Below are positions 24,097 through 32,861 of a stretch of DNA of 64,000 nucleotides, piece after piece; position 1 is the first letter of the stretch, and every line of letters starts with the position of its first letter. The position numbers and the translations under genes were made by a program. The stretch covers positions 1 through 64,000 of the forward strand of contig NZ_DASTPW010000021.1 in assembly GCF_035762065.1 (NCBI RefSeq), given 5' to 3'. The notes under the pieces were generated by a model. The model was given only the letters and a program-made list of their open reading frames with translations, was not told the DNA's origin and did not search any database. The DNA is from Methylibium sp035762065 (GTDB lineage Bacteria; Pseudomonadota; Gammaproteobacteria; Burkholderiales; Burkholderiaceae_C).

Positions 24097-25035
24097 ATGA
24101 GCCGGCTGACGGCGCGCGCCGCGCTGCTGCTCTCGGTGCCGCCGCTGATGTGGGCCGGCAACGCGGTCGTCGGCCGGCTGCTCGTCGGCCAGGTACCGCC
24201 GCTGACGCTGAACGCGCTGCGCTGGCTGCTGGCCTTCGCGCTGCTGCTGCCGGTCGCCTGGCGCGTGCTCGGCGCGCCACGCGAGCTGCTCGCGCGCTGG
24301 CCGCACCTGCTGCTGCTCGGCACGCTCGGCGTCGGCTCGTACAACGCCTTCCAGTACCTCGCGCTGGTCAGCTCGACGCCGATCAACGTGACGCTGATCG
24401 CATCGAGCATGCCGGTGTGGATGCTCGCGGTCGGCGCGCTGGCCTACGGCGTGCGGCCGCAGCGTCGGCAGATCACCGGCGCGGCGCTGTCGCTGGCCGG
24501 CGTCGCGCTGGTGGTGCTGCGCGGCGACGTCGCGGCGCTGGCGCGGGTGCAGTTCGTCGTGGGCGACCTGTACGTGGTGGTCGCGGCGATCGCCTGGGCC
24601 TTCTACAGCTGGATGCTCGCGGCCCCGCCCGCACACATGCGCGCGGACGCGGCGCCGCGCGTGCGCACGGCCGGCGGCGAGCGCGGCTGGGATTGGTCCG
24701 AGATGCTGCTGGTGCAGATCCTCTTCGGCCTGGTCGGCGCCGGCAGTGCCGCGCTGGCCGAACAGGCGCTCGGCGCGGCGCCGCTGCACTGGAGCATGGG
24801 CGTCGTGGCTGCGCTGGCCTTCATCGCGATCGGCCCTTCGCTGGTGGCCTACCGCTGCTGGGGACTGGGCGTCACCGCGGCCGGGCCGACGGCCGCCGCC
24901 TTCTTCAGCAACCTGACGCCGGTGTTCGCCGCGCTGCTGTCGGCGGCGCTGCTCGGCGACCCGCCGCGCTGGTTCCATGCGGCGGCGTTCGGGTTGATCG
25001 TCGCCGGCATCGTCGCCTCGTCGGCACGGCGCTGA
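24097..25035 (+). CDS. EamA/DMT-family transporter
   Basis: 312 residues with ten predicted membrane segments in two EamA repeats. The first has PPLMWAGNAVVGRLLVGQVPP and NALRWLLAFALLLP; the repeat-ending ASSMPVWMLAVGAL and the second-half NLTPVFAALLSAALLGDPP are typical. A loop of about 35 residues in the middle (HMRADAAPRVRTAGGERGWDW) is longer than usual and hydrophilic. Members export amino acids, metabolites or nucleosides; no substrate can be assigned. It follows the zinc-ribbon gene by 12 bp. Confidence 0.85.
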   Translation: MSRLTARAALLLSVPPLMWAGNAVVGRLLVGQVPPLTLNALRWLLAFALLLPVAWRVLGAPRELLARWPHLLLLGTLGVGSYNAFQYLALVSSTPINVTLIASSMPVWMLAVGALAYGVRPQRRQITGAALSLAGVALVVLRGDVAALARVQFVVGDLYVVVAAIAWAFYSWMLAAPPAHMRADAAPRVRTAGGERGWDWSEMLLVQILFGLVGAGSAALAEQALGAAPLHWSMGVVAALAFIAIGPSLVAYRCWGLGVTAAGPTAAAFFSNLTPVFAALLSAALLGDPPRWFHAAAFGLIVAGIVASSARR

Positions 25036-25160
25036 AGCACGGCGCGGGTCGTGACGCAATGCACGCGGCGGCGTCCGTCGCCCAGTGGAAGCGCGCACGT
25101 TCGCTCGGGGGAGACAGTGCGCTGCGCGAGCATCGGCGCACCTTGCGCTCACTATGATCG

Positions 25161-27617
25161 ATGCAGACCGAGCCGCTCATGACCGCCATCACCACCGCCG
25201 CCGTCGCCCTCGATCCCAGCGCCCGCGCGCTGGCGATCCCGTCGGTGCACGACTGGGACCGCCTGCCCGGGATGATGATGGCGGTGACGCCCGAGGCGCG
25301 GCTGGTCGCGCTGAACGAGCCGCTCGCGCTGCGCTGCGGCTGGCGCCGCGGCAGCGCCGACTGGCTCGACACGCTCGATGCCGATCTGCACTCCGGCGTG
25401 CGCTCGGCGCTCGCCAACGCGGCCGACGGCCACGGCTCGCTCGACCTCGAACTCCACCTCGAACGGCCGGACGGCGCGAACCTCTGGCTCGCATGCGACG
25501 GCCGCTGGAACGCCGACAGCCAGACCTGGCTGTGCGTGCTGCACGACATCACCGCCCGCAAGAGCACCGAGGTCGCGCTGCTCGAACAGACGACGCAGCT
25601 GCGCGTGCTGGCCGACAACGTGCCGGCGCTGATCGCCTACTACGACGCGCAGGACTTCCGCTGCAGCTTCGCGAACCGCCGCTATGCGCAAGCGCTCGGC
25701 TGGACCACCGAGAACATCGTCGGGCGGACCGCGGCCGAGATCGTCGGGGAGCGCGGCTGGGCGCAGATCCGCCCCTACATCGAGGCGGTGGTCGAGACGC
25801 GCCGGCAGGTGTCCTACGAACGCGAGATGCTCGACGCCGACGGCAAGCCGCAGTGGCTCGAGGTCGACGTGCTGCCCAACCTCGGCGAGCACGGCGAGCT
25901 CTACGGCGCCTTCGTGCGGGTGACCGACATCACCAAACACCGCCTCGCCGAGCGCGCGGTGCGCGAATCCGAGGAGCGCCTCGCGAAGTTCATGGATGCC
26001 AGCGTCGAGGGCATCCTGTTCCATCGCAACGGAACGGTGATCGACGTCAACGGCCCCATCCTCGAACTGACCGGCTACAGCCGCGACGAGGCGATCGGAC
26101 GGCGCAGCACCGATTTCGTCGCGCCCGACCAGTTCGACGTCGCGCTGCAGGTGCTCAAGACCGGCGCCGAGACGGCCTTCGAGAGCGTCGTGATGTCCAA
26201 GGCCGGCGAGCGCATCGCGGTCGAGCTGATCACCCGCTCGATCGAGCGCGGCGGCGAAAAGCTGCGGCTGGTGATCGTGCGCGACATCCGCGAGCGCCTC
26301 GCCGCGCAGGCGCGCATCCACCATCTCGCCCACCACGACGCGCTGACCGGCTTGCCGAACCGCACCGCGTTCATCCAGCAGCTCGAACAGCTCACGCTCA
26401 CGCACCGTGCGGGCGACGCCCCGATCGCGCTGCTGTTCATCGACCTCGACCACTTCAAGCGCGTCAACGATTCGCTCGGCCACCTCGCGGGCGACCAGCT
26501 GCTCAAGACCGTGACCGCGCGCATCACCGCGGGCCTGCGCGGCGGCGACCTGGTCGCGCGCTTCGGCGGCGACGAATTCATGGTGCTGCTCACCGGCGCG
26601 GCCGACCGCGAGGTGATCCAGCAGGTCGCCGACAAGCTGCTGATCGCGATCGAGCAGCCGGTCGAGCTGGCCGGGCGGCTGATTTCGGTGTCGCCGTCGA
26701 TCGGCGTCGCGGTATTTCCCGAGCACGGCCACACGCCGGCCGAGCTGATCCAGCACGCCGACGCGGCGATGTACCTCGCGAAGTCGCGCGGCCGCGCGAC
26801 GGTGCAGTTCTTCGACCCCGCGGTCGCGAGCGAGGCCTACGACGCGCTGGTCGTGGAAAGCCAACTCGCCCACGCACTCGAAGCCGGCGCCTTCGAGCTG
26901 CACTACCAGCCGCAGATCCGCGCGAGCGACGGTGCGCTGGTGGGCGTCGAGGCGCTGATCCGCTGGCACCACCCGGTGCGCGGCCTGCTGCTGCCCGACG
27001 AGTTCATCCCGGTGGCCGAACAGCGCCGGCTGATGCTGCCGATCGGCCAGTGGGTGCTGTGCGAAGCGATGCGCTGCGCGCGGCGCTGGCAGGCGGAGGG
27101 CCTGCACCTGCCGATCGCGGTGAACCTGTCGAACATGCAGTTCCAGCAGCGCGGCTTCGTCGAGGCGCTGGCCGAGTTGCTCGAGCACGAGCAGGTCGAA
27201 GGCACCGCGCTCGAACTGGAGCTGACCGAGCGCATGCTGATGGACGACCTCGCCGAGGTGAAGGCCGCGCTCGGTCGCATCAAGGCGATGGGCATCCGCA
27301 TCGCGATCGACGACTTCGGCACGGGCTATTCCTCGCTCGGCCACTTGAAGGACCTCCCGATCGACCGCGTGAAGATCGACCGCTCCTTCGTGCAGGACCT
27401 GCCGCACCGGCCCGACGCCTGCGCGATCGCGCGGGCGATCGTCGAGCTGGGGCACAGCCTGGGGATGAGCGTGGTCGCCGAAGGCGTCGAGACCCGGGCG
27501 CAGCAGAGCTTCCTGCGCGAACTCGGCTGCGACGAGTTCCAGGGCCTGCTGCTGTCCGAGCCGCTGCCCGAGGCCGGGCTGCGCGCCTGGGCGCTGCGGC
27601 ACGCGAAGCGCGGCTGA
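25161..27617 (+). CDS. PAS-GGDEF-EAL cyclic-di-GMP signalling protein
   Basis: 818 residues, no membrane segment. Three PAS-type sensor domains occupy roughly 30-135, 145-265 and 270-385, then a GGDEF domain with intact GGDEF at 469-473 and an RxxD inhibitory site (RGGD) five residues before it. The EAL domain has EAL at 597-599 (VGVEALIRWHHP), DDFGTGYSSLGHLKDLPIDRVKID, and E in VVAEGVET. Both catalytic halves look competent, so it may make or degrade cyclic-di-GMP depending on sensor input. It is cytoplasmic and may sense a soluble ligand, redox state or gas via PAS; no cofactor residue is obvious. A second start at 25179 is possible. yajQ, a reported c-di-GMP-binding family, is elsewhere in this window. 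Confidence 0.93.
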   Translation: MQTEPLMTAITTAAVALDPSARALAIPSVHDWDRLPGMMMAVTPEARLVALNEPLALRCGWRRGSADWLDTLDADLHSGVRSALANAADGHGSLDLELHLERPDGANLWLACDGRWNADSQTWLCVLHDITARKSTEVALLEQTTQLRVLADNVPALIAYYDAQDFRCSFANRRYAQALGWTTENIVGRTAAEIVGERGWAQIRPYIEAVVETRRQVSYEREMLDADGKPQWLEVDVLPNLGEHGELYGAFVRVTDITKHRLAERAVRESEERLAKFMDASVEGILFHRNGTVIDVNGPILELTGYSRDEAIGRRSTDFVAPDQFDVALQVLKTGAETAFESVVMSKAGERIAVELITRSIERGGEKLRLVIVRDIRERLAAQARIHHLAHHDALTGLPNRTAFIQQLEQLTLTHRAGDAPIALLFIDLDHFKRVNDSLGHLAGDQLLKTVTARITAGLRGGDLVARFGGDEFMVLLTGAADREVIQQVADKLLIAIEQPVELAGRLISVSPSIGVAVFPEHGHTPAELIQHADAAMYLAKSRGRATVQFFDPAVASEAYDALVVESQLAHALEAGAFELHYQPQIRASDGALVGVEALIRWHHPVRGLLLPDEFIPVAEQRRLMLPIGQWVLCEAMRCARRWQAEGLHLPIAVNLSNMQFQQRGFVEALAELLEHEQVEGTALELELTERMLMDDLAEVKAALGRIKAMGIRIAIDDFGTGYSSLGHLKDLPIDRVKIDRSFVQDLPHRPDACAIARAIVELGHSLGMSVVAEGVETRAQQSFLRELGCDEFQGLLLSEPLPEAGLRAWALRHAKRG

Positions 27618-27627
27618 GCCGCGCCGC

Positions 27628-27650
27628 AGCGCGGGCCGCGGCCGCGCGCT
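27628..27650. terminator. Weak hairpin between convergent GGDEF-EAL and GST genes
   Basis: AGCGCG and CGCGCT arms enclose GGCC-GC-GGCC, which can extend the stem, just after the GGDEF-EAL stop. Only two or three Ts follow, and the structure abuts the stop of the convergent GST gene. Confidence 0.35.
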
Positions 27651-27651
27651 T

Positions 27652-28320
27652 TCAGGACCAGTGCCTCGCGAACACCGGCTGCAGCTTCGGGTGCTGGTCG
27701 AGGCGCTCGACGATCGCCGAAAGCGCCGGCTGCTTGGCCTTGAGGTACGCCCGCGCGCCCGACCATTTCGACACCACCGCCGCCAGCAGGTCGAGTGCGT
27801 CGGGCGCCTCGCCACCGAGGTAGCGCGCATCGCCCTCGACGAAGGTCTCGGCGAACACCGACCACAGCGCATGCAGCCGCTCGCGCGCGCCGGCGACCAG
27901 CGCGTCGCGCGCCGGCTTGCGGCTCGCGGGCAGCCAGCGCTCGGGGTAGTCGATCACGCCGATCGCCGCATAGCAGTTGGCCGCGACGTACACCAGCCCG
28001 CGCAAGGCCCGCGCGCGACGCGGTGCGTCGGCAGGCAACAGGCCGCTGGCCGGATGCGCGAGGCCGAGGTGGATCAGGATCGCCGCGCTTTCGGTCATCA
28101 CCGTGCCGTCGGGCAGCACGAGGGTCGGCACCTGGTGCAGGCGGCTCGTCGCCTTCAGCGCTTCGAAGCCTTCGCCCGGCTCCCAGGTCGCGCCCTCGAC
28201 GATGCGAAACGGCACGCCGGTCCACGTCAGGGCGGCCTCGATCGCCGCCGAGCCCGAACCGCGCGCGCCGTAGAGCAGATGCGAGCCGCCGTCGGCCGCC
28301 TTCGGTGTCCCTGCCGCCAT
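27652..28320 (-). CDS. Glutathione S-transferase family protein
   Basis: 222 residues. The thioredoxin-like N-terminal domain (LLYGARGSGSAAIEAALTWTGVPFRIVEG; VPTLVLPDGTVMTESAAILIHLG) includes the glutathione-binding cis-proline (V-P) and E-S-A pair. The C-terminal helical domain carries APDALDLLAAVVSKW. The usual N-terminal catalytic Ser/Cys is not obvious, though Ser residues occur at GARGSGS. It is soluble and its substrate is unknown. It is the last gene of the reverse-strand run downstream of the triple-CheW gene, separated by 59 bp. Confidence 0.82.
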   Translation of the reverse strand: MAAGTPKAADGGSHLLYGARGSGSAAIEAALTWTGVPFRIVEGATWEPGEGFEALKATSRLHQVPTLVLPDGTVMTESAAILIHLGLAHPASGLLPADAPRRARALRGLVYVAANCYAAIGVIDYPERWLPASRKPARDALVAGARERLHALWSVFAETFVEGDARYLGGEAPDALDLLAAVVSKWSGARAYLKAKQPALSAIVERLDQHPKLQPVFARHWS

Positions 28321-28379
28321 CGCCGTCCTTCTCGAAGGCCGCCGGACCTTCGCGAGCGGCGATTCTGTTCAGCGAACGA

Positions 28380-29891
28380 TCACACCGCGGACAACGCGGC
28401 CACCTGGCGGGCGCCGCGGCGTGCCGAGGCCACCGCGGCCTCGGCGTCGTCGCCGGCCGCGAGCGAGCGCGCCATCGCGTGCAGGTCGATCAGCGCCAGC
28501 GTGCGCCGCTGGCCTGCCGCGCCCACTTCGATCAGCGGATGCCGCGCCTCGCGCTCGCTCTGTGCCGGCTGCTCCCACAAGGTCGATTCGATATGGCTGA
28601 GCCGGGGAACGACGAAGCCGAACATCGCGCCGCCCTCTTCGACGAGCAGCACGCGCGCGTCGTGCTCGTCGAGCGCCGCGGTGCGGCCGGTCAGCGTCGC
28701 AAGGCACAGCAGCGTCACCGCCTGGCCCCGGTGGCTGCCGAGGCCGAGGACGGCCGGGTGCCGCGCCTCGCTGCGCAGCCGCCCGGCGGGCAGCGGCACG
28801 ATCTCGCGCACCTCGGTGAGCAGCGTCGCGGCCTCGACGCCGACGTCGAAGGTGATCACCGGGCGGCCGTGCGACCGCCCGCCCTGCGCCGCCTGTTCCT
28901 CGGCGGCGGCCGCGCCGGCACGCCGCGTGTTCATGCCGGCCATCGCCAGCACGTCGGGCTGCCGCTGCAGCACGCCCGCCTCGATCACCAGATGCTCGCC
29001 GTGGCCCGCCACGTGCAGAAGCGCGCGGAAGAGTTCCGGCCGCTGCAGCGCCACCGCGGGCAGCGGCAGCAGCTCGGACTCGTCGACCTGCGCGATGTCG
29101 ATCACCCGCGTGACCAGCAGCGCGACCATCCCGGCCGGCAAGCGCAACAGCAGAGCCTGGCACGTGCCCTCGTGCGGCAGTGCGCCCAGGCCCAGCAAGG
29201 CGAGCGGGTCTACCGCCGGCAGCTCGACGTCGCCGTGCTCCACGACGCCGCGGCAGACCCGGCCCCCGAAACACGAAGGCTTCAGATCGACACGCGGCAG
29301 CGTCGTGTGGATGTCGGTGACGTCGACCGCCAGCCCCACGTCGCCGCAGCGCACCAGCATCAGCGGCCGGCGCGCGGCGCGCGTTTGGGCCGCCGTGTCG
29401 TGCCGCTCGTCCTCGCGCTCGTGCAGCGCCGGCAGGCCGGGCAGGGCGAGCACCGCGGCGGGATCCAGCACGCTCACGACACTGCCGTCCTCGGGCCGCT
29501 CGAAGCCGCCGGTGAATACGAGGCCGCCGGCGGCGCGCATCGGGAAGACGGCCTCGGGCGCGGGCCGCGTGATCCCGCGCACGCCGTCGGCCAGCAGCCC
29601 GATCAGCCGCCGCTCGTGGCTCAGCATCGCGACCACCGGATTCGCCACCGCGCCGGCAGGCAGGCCGAGCACCGCGCGCAGGTCCACCACCGGCACGACC
29701 TTGCCGCGCAGGTTGACCGCGCCGCACAAGCCCGGCGCCGCGGCGGGCAACCCGGCGAAGCGCGCCGGCTTCGGGATCACCTCGCGCAGCGCCTGGAGCG
29801 ACACGCCGAGTTGCGCATCGGCGAGCTGCAGCACGCCGAAGCTGTGGTCGGCGCCCGCCGGTGCCGCGAGCTTGCCGGTGAAGCCGTTCAT
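28380..29891 (-). CDS. Triple CheW-domain chemotaxis coupling protein
   Basis: 503 residues that divide into three CheW-like units of about 150-165 residues: GVLQLADAQLGVSLQALREVIP (about 19-150), LMLVRCGDVGLAVDVTDIHTTLP (about 177-320), and ITFDVGVEAATLLTEVREIVPLP (about 345-490). Each begins with the CheW strand pattern in which the domain recognises ligands of receptors and the P5 domain of CheA. Units 1 and 3 keep GAVNLRG- or LGLGSHRGQAV-like cores. Multi-CheW proteins are thought to cross-link receptor arrays. The gene starts 13 bp after the stop of the chemoreceptor gene and is surely cotranscribed with it. No cheA is in the window. Confidence 0.88.
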   Translation of the reverse strand: MNGFTGKLAAPAGADHSFGVLQLADAQLGVSLQALREVIPKPARFAGLPAAAPGLCGAVNLRGKVVPVVDLRAVLGLPAGAVANPVVAMLSHERRLIGLLADGVRGITRPAPEAVFPMRAAGGLVFTGGFERPEDGSVVSVLDPAAVLALPGLPALHEREDERHDTAAQTRAARRPLMLVRCGDVGLAVDVTDIHTTLPRVDLKPSCFGGRVCRGVVEHGDVELPAVDPLALLGLGALPHEGTCQALLLRLPAGMVALLVTRVIDIAQVDESELLPLPAVALQRPELFRALLHVAGHGEHLVIEAGVLQRQPDVLAMAGMNTRRAGAAAAEEQAAQGGRSHGRPVITFDVGVEAATLLTEVREIVPLPAGRLRSEARHPAVLGLGSHRGQAVTLLCLATLTGRTAALDEHDARVLLVEEGGAMFGFVVPRLSHIESTLWEQPAQSEREARHPLIEVGAAGQRRTLALIDLHAMARSLAAGDDAEAAVASARRGARQVAALSAV

Positions 29892-29904
29892 CGCACGGCG
29901 CGGA

Positions 29905-32679
29905 TCAGTTCTTGGCGACGCTGCCGAGCTCGCGGATCTGCTCCGCGACGGCGCGCGAAGCGGCCTGCTGCTGCTCGGTGCTGTCGGCGATGCGGCGGAT
30001 CGACTCGGTCGTCTTGCCCACGCTCGCGACGATGCGCTCGAACGCGTCCTTCGCCTGCTGCGACACCTGCGAGCCCTGCGCCACGCGGCTGGTGGATTCG
30101 TCGATGCGCTTGCTGATCTCGCGCGCGGCGTCGCCGGCGCGCTCGGCGAGCTTGCGCACCTCGCCGGCCACCACCGAGAAGCCGACGCCGTGCTCGCCCG
30201 CGCGTGCCGCTTCGATCGCCGCGTTGAAGGCGAGCAGATTGGTCTGGCTCGCGATGTCGCCGATGACCTTGACGATGTCGGCGATCTCGCTCGACGACTT
30301 CTGGATCAGGCCGATCGACTCGATCGACTTCTTCAGCGCCTCGAAGCCGCTCTCGGCGTTGTGCTGCGTCTGGCCCGCGAGCTCGGAGGCGAAGCGCGTG
30401 CTCTGGGTGATCTGCTCGATCGACTCGGCGAGCGTCTTGACCGAGACGGTCATCGTCCCGGTCTTCTGCGTGATCTGCTGCTCCATCGCGACCTGCTCGG
30501 TCACGTCGTAGGCGTACTTGACGACCTTCAGCGGCTCGCCCTTCAGGTCGAGGATCGGGTTGTAGCTGGCCTGCAGCCAGACCTCGCGGCCGTACTTGCC
30601 GGTGCGCTGGAATCGGCCGGAGAGGAAGTCGCCCTTCGACAGCCGCAGCCAGAAGTCGCGGTACTCGGCCGAGGTGATGTAGTCGGGCGTGCAGAACATG
30701 CTGTGGTGCTGGCCGAGCACCTCGCGCAGCGAGTAGCCCATGGTGCGAAGGAAGTTCTCGTTGGCCGCAAGCACGTGGCCGTCGAGGTCGAACTCGATCA
30801 CCGCCTGCGCCCGGCTCATCGCGGTGACCTTGCCCTCGAACTCGGCGTTGCGCAGCTTGGTCTCGGTGACGTCGGTCGCGAACTTCACGATCTTCATCGG
30901 CCGGCCTTCCATGTCGAAGATCGGGTTGTAGGTGGCCTGGATCCAGACCTCCTTGCCGCCCTTGCCGAGCCGCTTGTACTCGCCCGACTCGAACTCGCCG
31001 CGGCCCAGCTTCTCCCAGAAGTTCGCGTAGGTGTCGCTCTGCGCGAAGACCTTGTCGCAGAACATGCGGTGGTGCTTGCCGCGGATCTCCTCGAGGTGGT
31101 AGCCCATCGCGTCGAGGAAGTTCTGGTTGGCGTGGACGACGTTGCCCTTGAGGTCGAACTCGATCACCGCCTGCGCCCGCTCCAGCGCCTGCACCTTGCC
31201 CTGGAACTCGGCGTTGCGCAGCTTGCTCGCGCTCACGTCGGTGGCGAACTTCACCACCTTCAGCGGCCGGCCTTCGAGGTCGAAGATCGGGTTGTAGGTC
31301 GCCTGGATCCAGACCTCGCGGCCGTCCTTGCCGACGCGCTTGTATTCGCCGGCGTCGAACTCGCCGCGCGAGAGCTTCTGCCAGAACTCGCGGTAGGCCT
31401 CGCTCGCCGCATAACCCGGCTCGACGAACAGACGGTGATGCTTGCCGCGCACTTCGTCCACCGTGTAGCCGAGCGTCTTCAGGAAGTTCTCGTTGGCCAT
31501 GAGCACGCGGCCTTCGAGATCGAACTCGATGACGGCCTGTGCCCGGTCGATCGCGCGCACCTTGCCTTCGAACTCGGCGTTGCGCATCTTCGACTCGGTG
31601 ATGTCCATCGCGTACTTGACGACCTTCACCGGGTTGCCGTTGAGGTCGAAGATGGGGTTGTAGGTGGCGCGGATCCAGATCTCCTTGCCCCCTTTGCCCA
31701 CGCGCTTGTATTCGCCGCCGTCGTACTCGCCGCGGCCCAGCTTCTGCCAGAACGCGCGGTAGGCGCCGCCGCGCGCCTCCTCCGCCTCGACGAACATGCG
31801 GTGGTGCTGGCCGCGCACCTCGTCGAGCGAGTAGCCGAGCAGGTCGAGGAAGTTGCGGTTGGCATGGAGCACCACACCGTTCAGGTCGAACTCGATCACC
31901 GCCTGCGCCCGGCCGATCGCCTGCACCTTGCCTTCGAACTCGACGTTGCGCGCCTTCGAGGCGGTGACGTCGAGCGCGAACTTGACCACCTTGAAAGGCT
32001 TGCCGTCCTCGTCGAGCACGGGGTTGTAGGTCGCGCGGATCCACACCTCCTTGCCGCCGCGGCCCAGGCGCTTGAATTCGCCGCTCTCGTACTCGCCGGC
32101 GCGCAGCCGCGTCCAGAAGAGCTGGTAGTCCGCGCTGTCGGCCAGGGCGTCCTCGCAGAACATCCGGTGATGCTGGCCCTTCACCTCGGCGAGCGAGTAG
32201 CCCATGAGGTGCAGAAAGTGGTCGTTGGCCGTGAGCACCTTGCCGTCGAGATCGAACTCGATCACGGCTTGCGCACGGTCGATCGCCATGGCCTTGCCGC
32301 TGAGCTCGGCGCGGCTGCGGCGCTCGTCGGAGACATCGCGTGCCATCAGCATCGGCGGGCCTTGCTCGGCACGGCCGACGCGCGCCTCGACCCAGCGCTG
32401 ACGCCCGCCGCCGCCGCGCAGCGCCAGCGTGCGCACCGCGCCCGGCTCGTCGACGAAGGCCGCGAGATCCACCTCGCTCATGCCGCACAAGGCCGCCATC
32501 GGCCGGCCCGCGAGTGCCACGGCGTCCTCGCCGAGCAAGGTCTCGACGGCCCGGTTCACGCCGGTCACCCGGCACGAGGCGGCGTCGAAGGCGATCAGCA
32601 GGAGCTGCTCGGCGGCATACCGGCACGCCAGTTCGGCAAGCGCGGCGTCGGCATGAAGGTCGATGAGGTTCGAGGGCAC
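29905..32679 (-). CDS. Soluble chemoreceptor with six PAS units, five near-identical
   Basis: 924 residues. A divergent N-terminal PAS-like region (about 1-125) is followed by five tandem 122-residue PAS/PAC units, each carrying RAQAVIEFDL, a QHHRMF- or KHHRLF-type motif, and VWIRATYNP- or VWIQATYNP-type strands. Then a short methyl-accepting signalling domain (about 745-924) with the tip IASQTNLLAFNAAIEAARAGE. There is no transmembrane segment or signal peptide, so it is a cytoplasmic receptor. I prefer GTG at 32679, which has GGGAG 5 nt upstream (encoded start VPSNLIDL); the ATG at 32717 has no ribosome site. The PAS type resembles Aer-like energy or redox receptors, but FAD or haem binding was not established. 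The triple-CheW gene follows in the same operon. Confidence 0.92.
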   Translation of the reverse strand: MPSNLIDLHADAALAELACRYAAEQLLLIAFDAASCRVTGVNRAVETLLGEDAVALAGRPMAALCGMSEVDLAAFVDEPGAVRTLALRGGGGRQRWVEARVGRAEQGPPMLMARDVSDERRSRAELSGKAMAIDRAQAVIEFDLDGKVLTANDHFLHLMGYSLAEVKGQHHRMFCEDALADSADYQLFWTRLRAGEYESGEFKRLGRGGKEVWIRATYNPVLDEDGKPFKVVKFALDVTASKARNVEFEGKVQAIGRAQAVIEFDLNGVVLHANRNFLDLLGYSLDEVRGQHHRMFVEAEEARGGAYRAFWQKLGRGEYDGGEYKRVGKGGKEIWIRATYNPIFDLNGNPVKVVKYAMDITESKMRNAEFEGKVRAIDRAQAVIEFDLEGRVLMANENFLKTLGYTVDEVRGKHHRLFVEPGYAASEAYREFWQKLSRGEFDAGEYKRVGKDGREVWIQATYNPIFDLEGRPLKVVKFATDVSASKLRNAEFQGKVQALERAQAVIEFDLKGNVVHANQNFLDAMGYHLEEIRGKHHRMFCDKVFAQSDTYANFWEKLGRGEFESGEYKRLGKGGKEVWIQATYNPIFDMEGRPMKIVKFATDVTETKLRNAEFEGKVTAMSRAQAVIEFDLDGHVLAANENFLRTMGYSLREVLGQHHSMFCTPDYITSAEYRDFWLRLSKGDFLSGRFQRTGKYGREVWLQASYNPILDLKGEPLKVVKYAYDVTEQVAMEQQITQKTGTMTVSVKTLAESIEQITQSTRFASELAGQTQHNAESGFEALKKSIESIGLIQKSSSEIADIVKVIGDIASQTNLLAFNAAIEAARAGEHGVGFSVVAGEVRKLAERAGDAAREISKRIDESTSRVAQGSQVSQQAKDAFERIVASVGKTTESIRRIADSTEQQQAASRAVAEQIRELGSVAKN
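30471..32300 (-). repeat. Five tandem 366-bp PAS-encoding repeats
   Basis: The segment encoding RAQAVIEFDL recurs at about 32250, 31885, 31520, 31153 and 30787, a constant step of 366 bp (122 codons). Neighbouring units are strongly similar at both DNA and protein level. Such an array can change copy number by recombination and can be mis-assembled from short reads. Confidence 0.85.
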
Positions 32680-32861
32680 GATGACTCCCGTCGTGGGCCG
32701 CCGGGGCGGGGCCCGCATTGAATGGAACGATGTGACCGCCGAGTCTGGCGAGCCAGGACGGCCGTTCAACCGCAGAACAGCGGTCCAAAAGAGGACAGTC
32801 CTCGGCGCAGCGGCGCCTTTGTCGCCGCGGTGCACGCGCGACGACTCTCGTGCCCGCGAGC

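Noticed and set aside
27661..32721. 1686-codon forward open frame across the GST, CheW and chemoreceptor genes
   Set aside because: The translation mirrors the PAS repeats in antisense (repeated HLALELGVAQL-like blocks). The reverse-strand genes have clear domains and ribosome sites.
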